NCBI GenBank assembly: GCA_937913075.1
Contig: CALEPU010000104.1
Location: 1 to 6,359 of the forward strand
Length of the DNA: 6,359 nt
From: an uncultured Clostridia bacterium
Lineage (GTDB): Bacteria; Bacillota; Clostridia; Christensenellales; CAG-138
Direction of reading: 5' to 3'
The position numbers were made by a program, and so were the translations under genes. Every line of letters begins with the position of its first letter. Within the stretch, counting starts at the first letter, position 1. The notes under the pieces are model-generated. The model made no database searches. It saw only the letters and a program-made list of their open reading frames with translations, and had not been told where the DNA came from. Below, one piece after another: positions 6,280-6,359 of the stretch.

Positions 6280-6305
6280 ACGGCAGATGCTTTTGCATCT
6301 GCCGT
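6280..6305. other. Perfect 11-bp hairpin
   Basis: ACGGCAGATGC and GCATCTGCCGT pair perfectly around a TTTT loop. There is no T-run after it on the plus strand, and only a weak T/G-rich stretch after it on the minus strand. It sits one base before the plus-strand terminator, so it may be a helper hairpin or a weak terminator for a minus-strand gene beyond the window. Confidence 0.6.
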
Positions 6306-6306
6306 C

Positions 6307-6342
6307 AGACCGCTGACAAAGTCAAGTCGGCGGTCTTTTTTT
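6307..6342 (+). terminator. Rho-independent terminator
   Basis: AGACCGCTGAC (6307-6317) pairs with GTCGGCGGTCT (6326-6336) over 11 pairs, one of them T-G, with an 8-base loop, and runs into seven consecutive T residues (6336-6342). This is a strong intrinsic terminator for plus-strand transcription. No plus-strand gene ends close to it; the nearest is the permease that ends at 5426. Confidence 0.85.
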
Positions 6343-6359
6343 GCATAAAAAGCTGGCAA

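Noticed and set aside
6118..6348. Plus-strand open frame of 76 codons over the repeats
   Set aside because: It runs through hairpins and the terminator and changes composition with the repeat copies; no ribosome site.

Overview
The window looks like one end of a draft contig from an anaerobic Firmicute of the Clostridia (gut type), with roughly 50-55% GC in the genes. The evidence is the style of the protein families: a short AbrB/SpoVT switch protein, an MGT-type glycosyltransferase start, a duplicated FtsX permease with its LolD-like ATPase, and a lipoprotein that resembles the clostridial DUF6034 group. Near-consensus TTGACA-type promoters, AGGAGG-type ribosome sites and AT-rich intergenic DNA fit this. 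The first 41 bases are not genomic: they match the inner end of the Illumina TruSeq P5 adapter.

Layout. 42-2141 (minus strand): a two-gene unit read leftwards, with a secreted lipoprotein followed one base later by a six-helix ABC-2 type permease that runs into the adapter. 2142-2461 (320 bases, no gene): a divergent control region. It holds a minus promoter for the lipoprotein (2175-2202), a plus promoter for the ABC operon (2306-2334), and two copies of a palindromic operator (2343-2358 and 2398-2427); the remaining AT-rich DNA shows nothing else I can name. 2462-5426 (plus strand): an ABC ATPase and a 753-residue double-FtsX permease, one base apart, which together should form a complete exporter or extruder of the MacB/LolCDE/FtsEX class. 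5451-5970 (minus strand): an AbrB-like regulator translationally coupled (ATGA overlap) to the first ~48 codons of a macrolide-type glycosyltransferase. That gene is broken and runs, out of frame, into the C-terminal end of an unrelated membrane protein. 5971-6359 (389 bases, no gene): the AbrB promoter with an overlapping inverted repeat, two tandem copies of a structured ~97-bp repeat with a 110-bp period, a perfect 11-bp hairpin, and a strong plus-strand intrinsic terminator.

How the parts relate. The ATPase-permease operon is probably repressed by a dimeric regulator (TetR-like by operator style) that is not encoded here. The lipoprotein/ABC-2 unit has its own strong promoter and presumably its ATPase lies past the contig end. 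The AbrB unit looks autoregulated. The main oddities are the adapter remnant, the gene-fragment fusion near 5610, the three-way-junction repeat, and the lack of a convincing plus-strand terminator between the permease and position 6307. I see no clear evidence for a wholly new multi-gene system.
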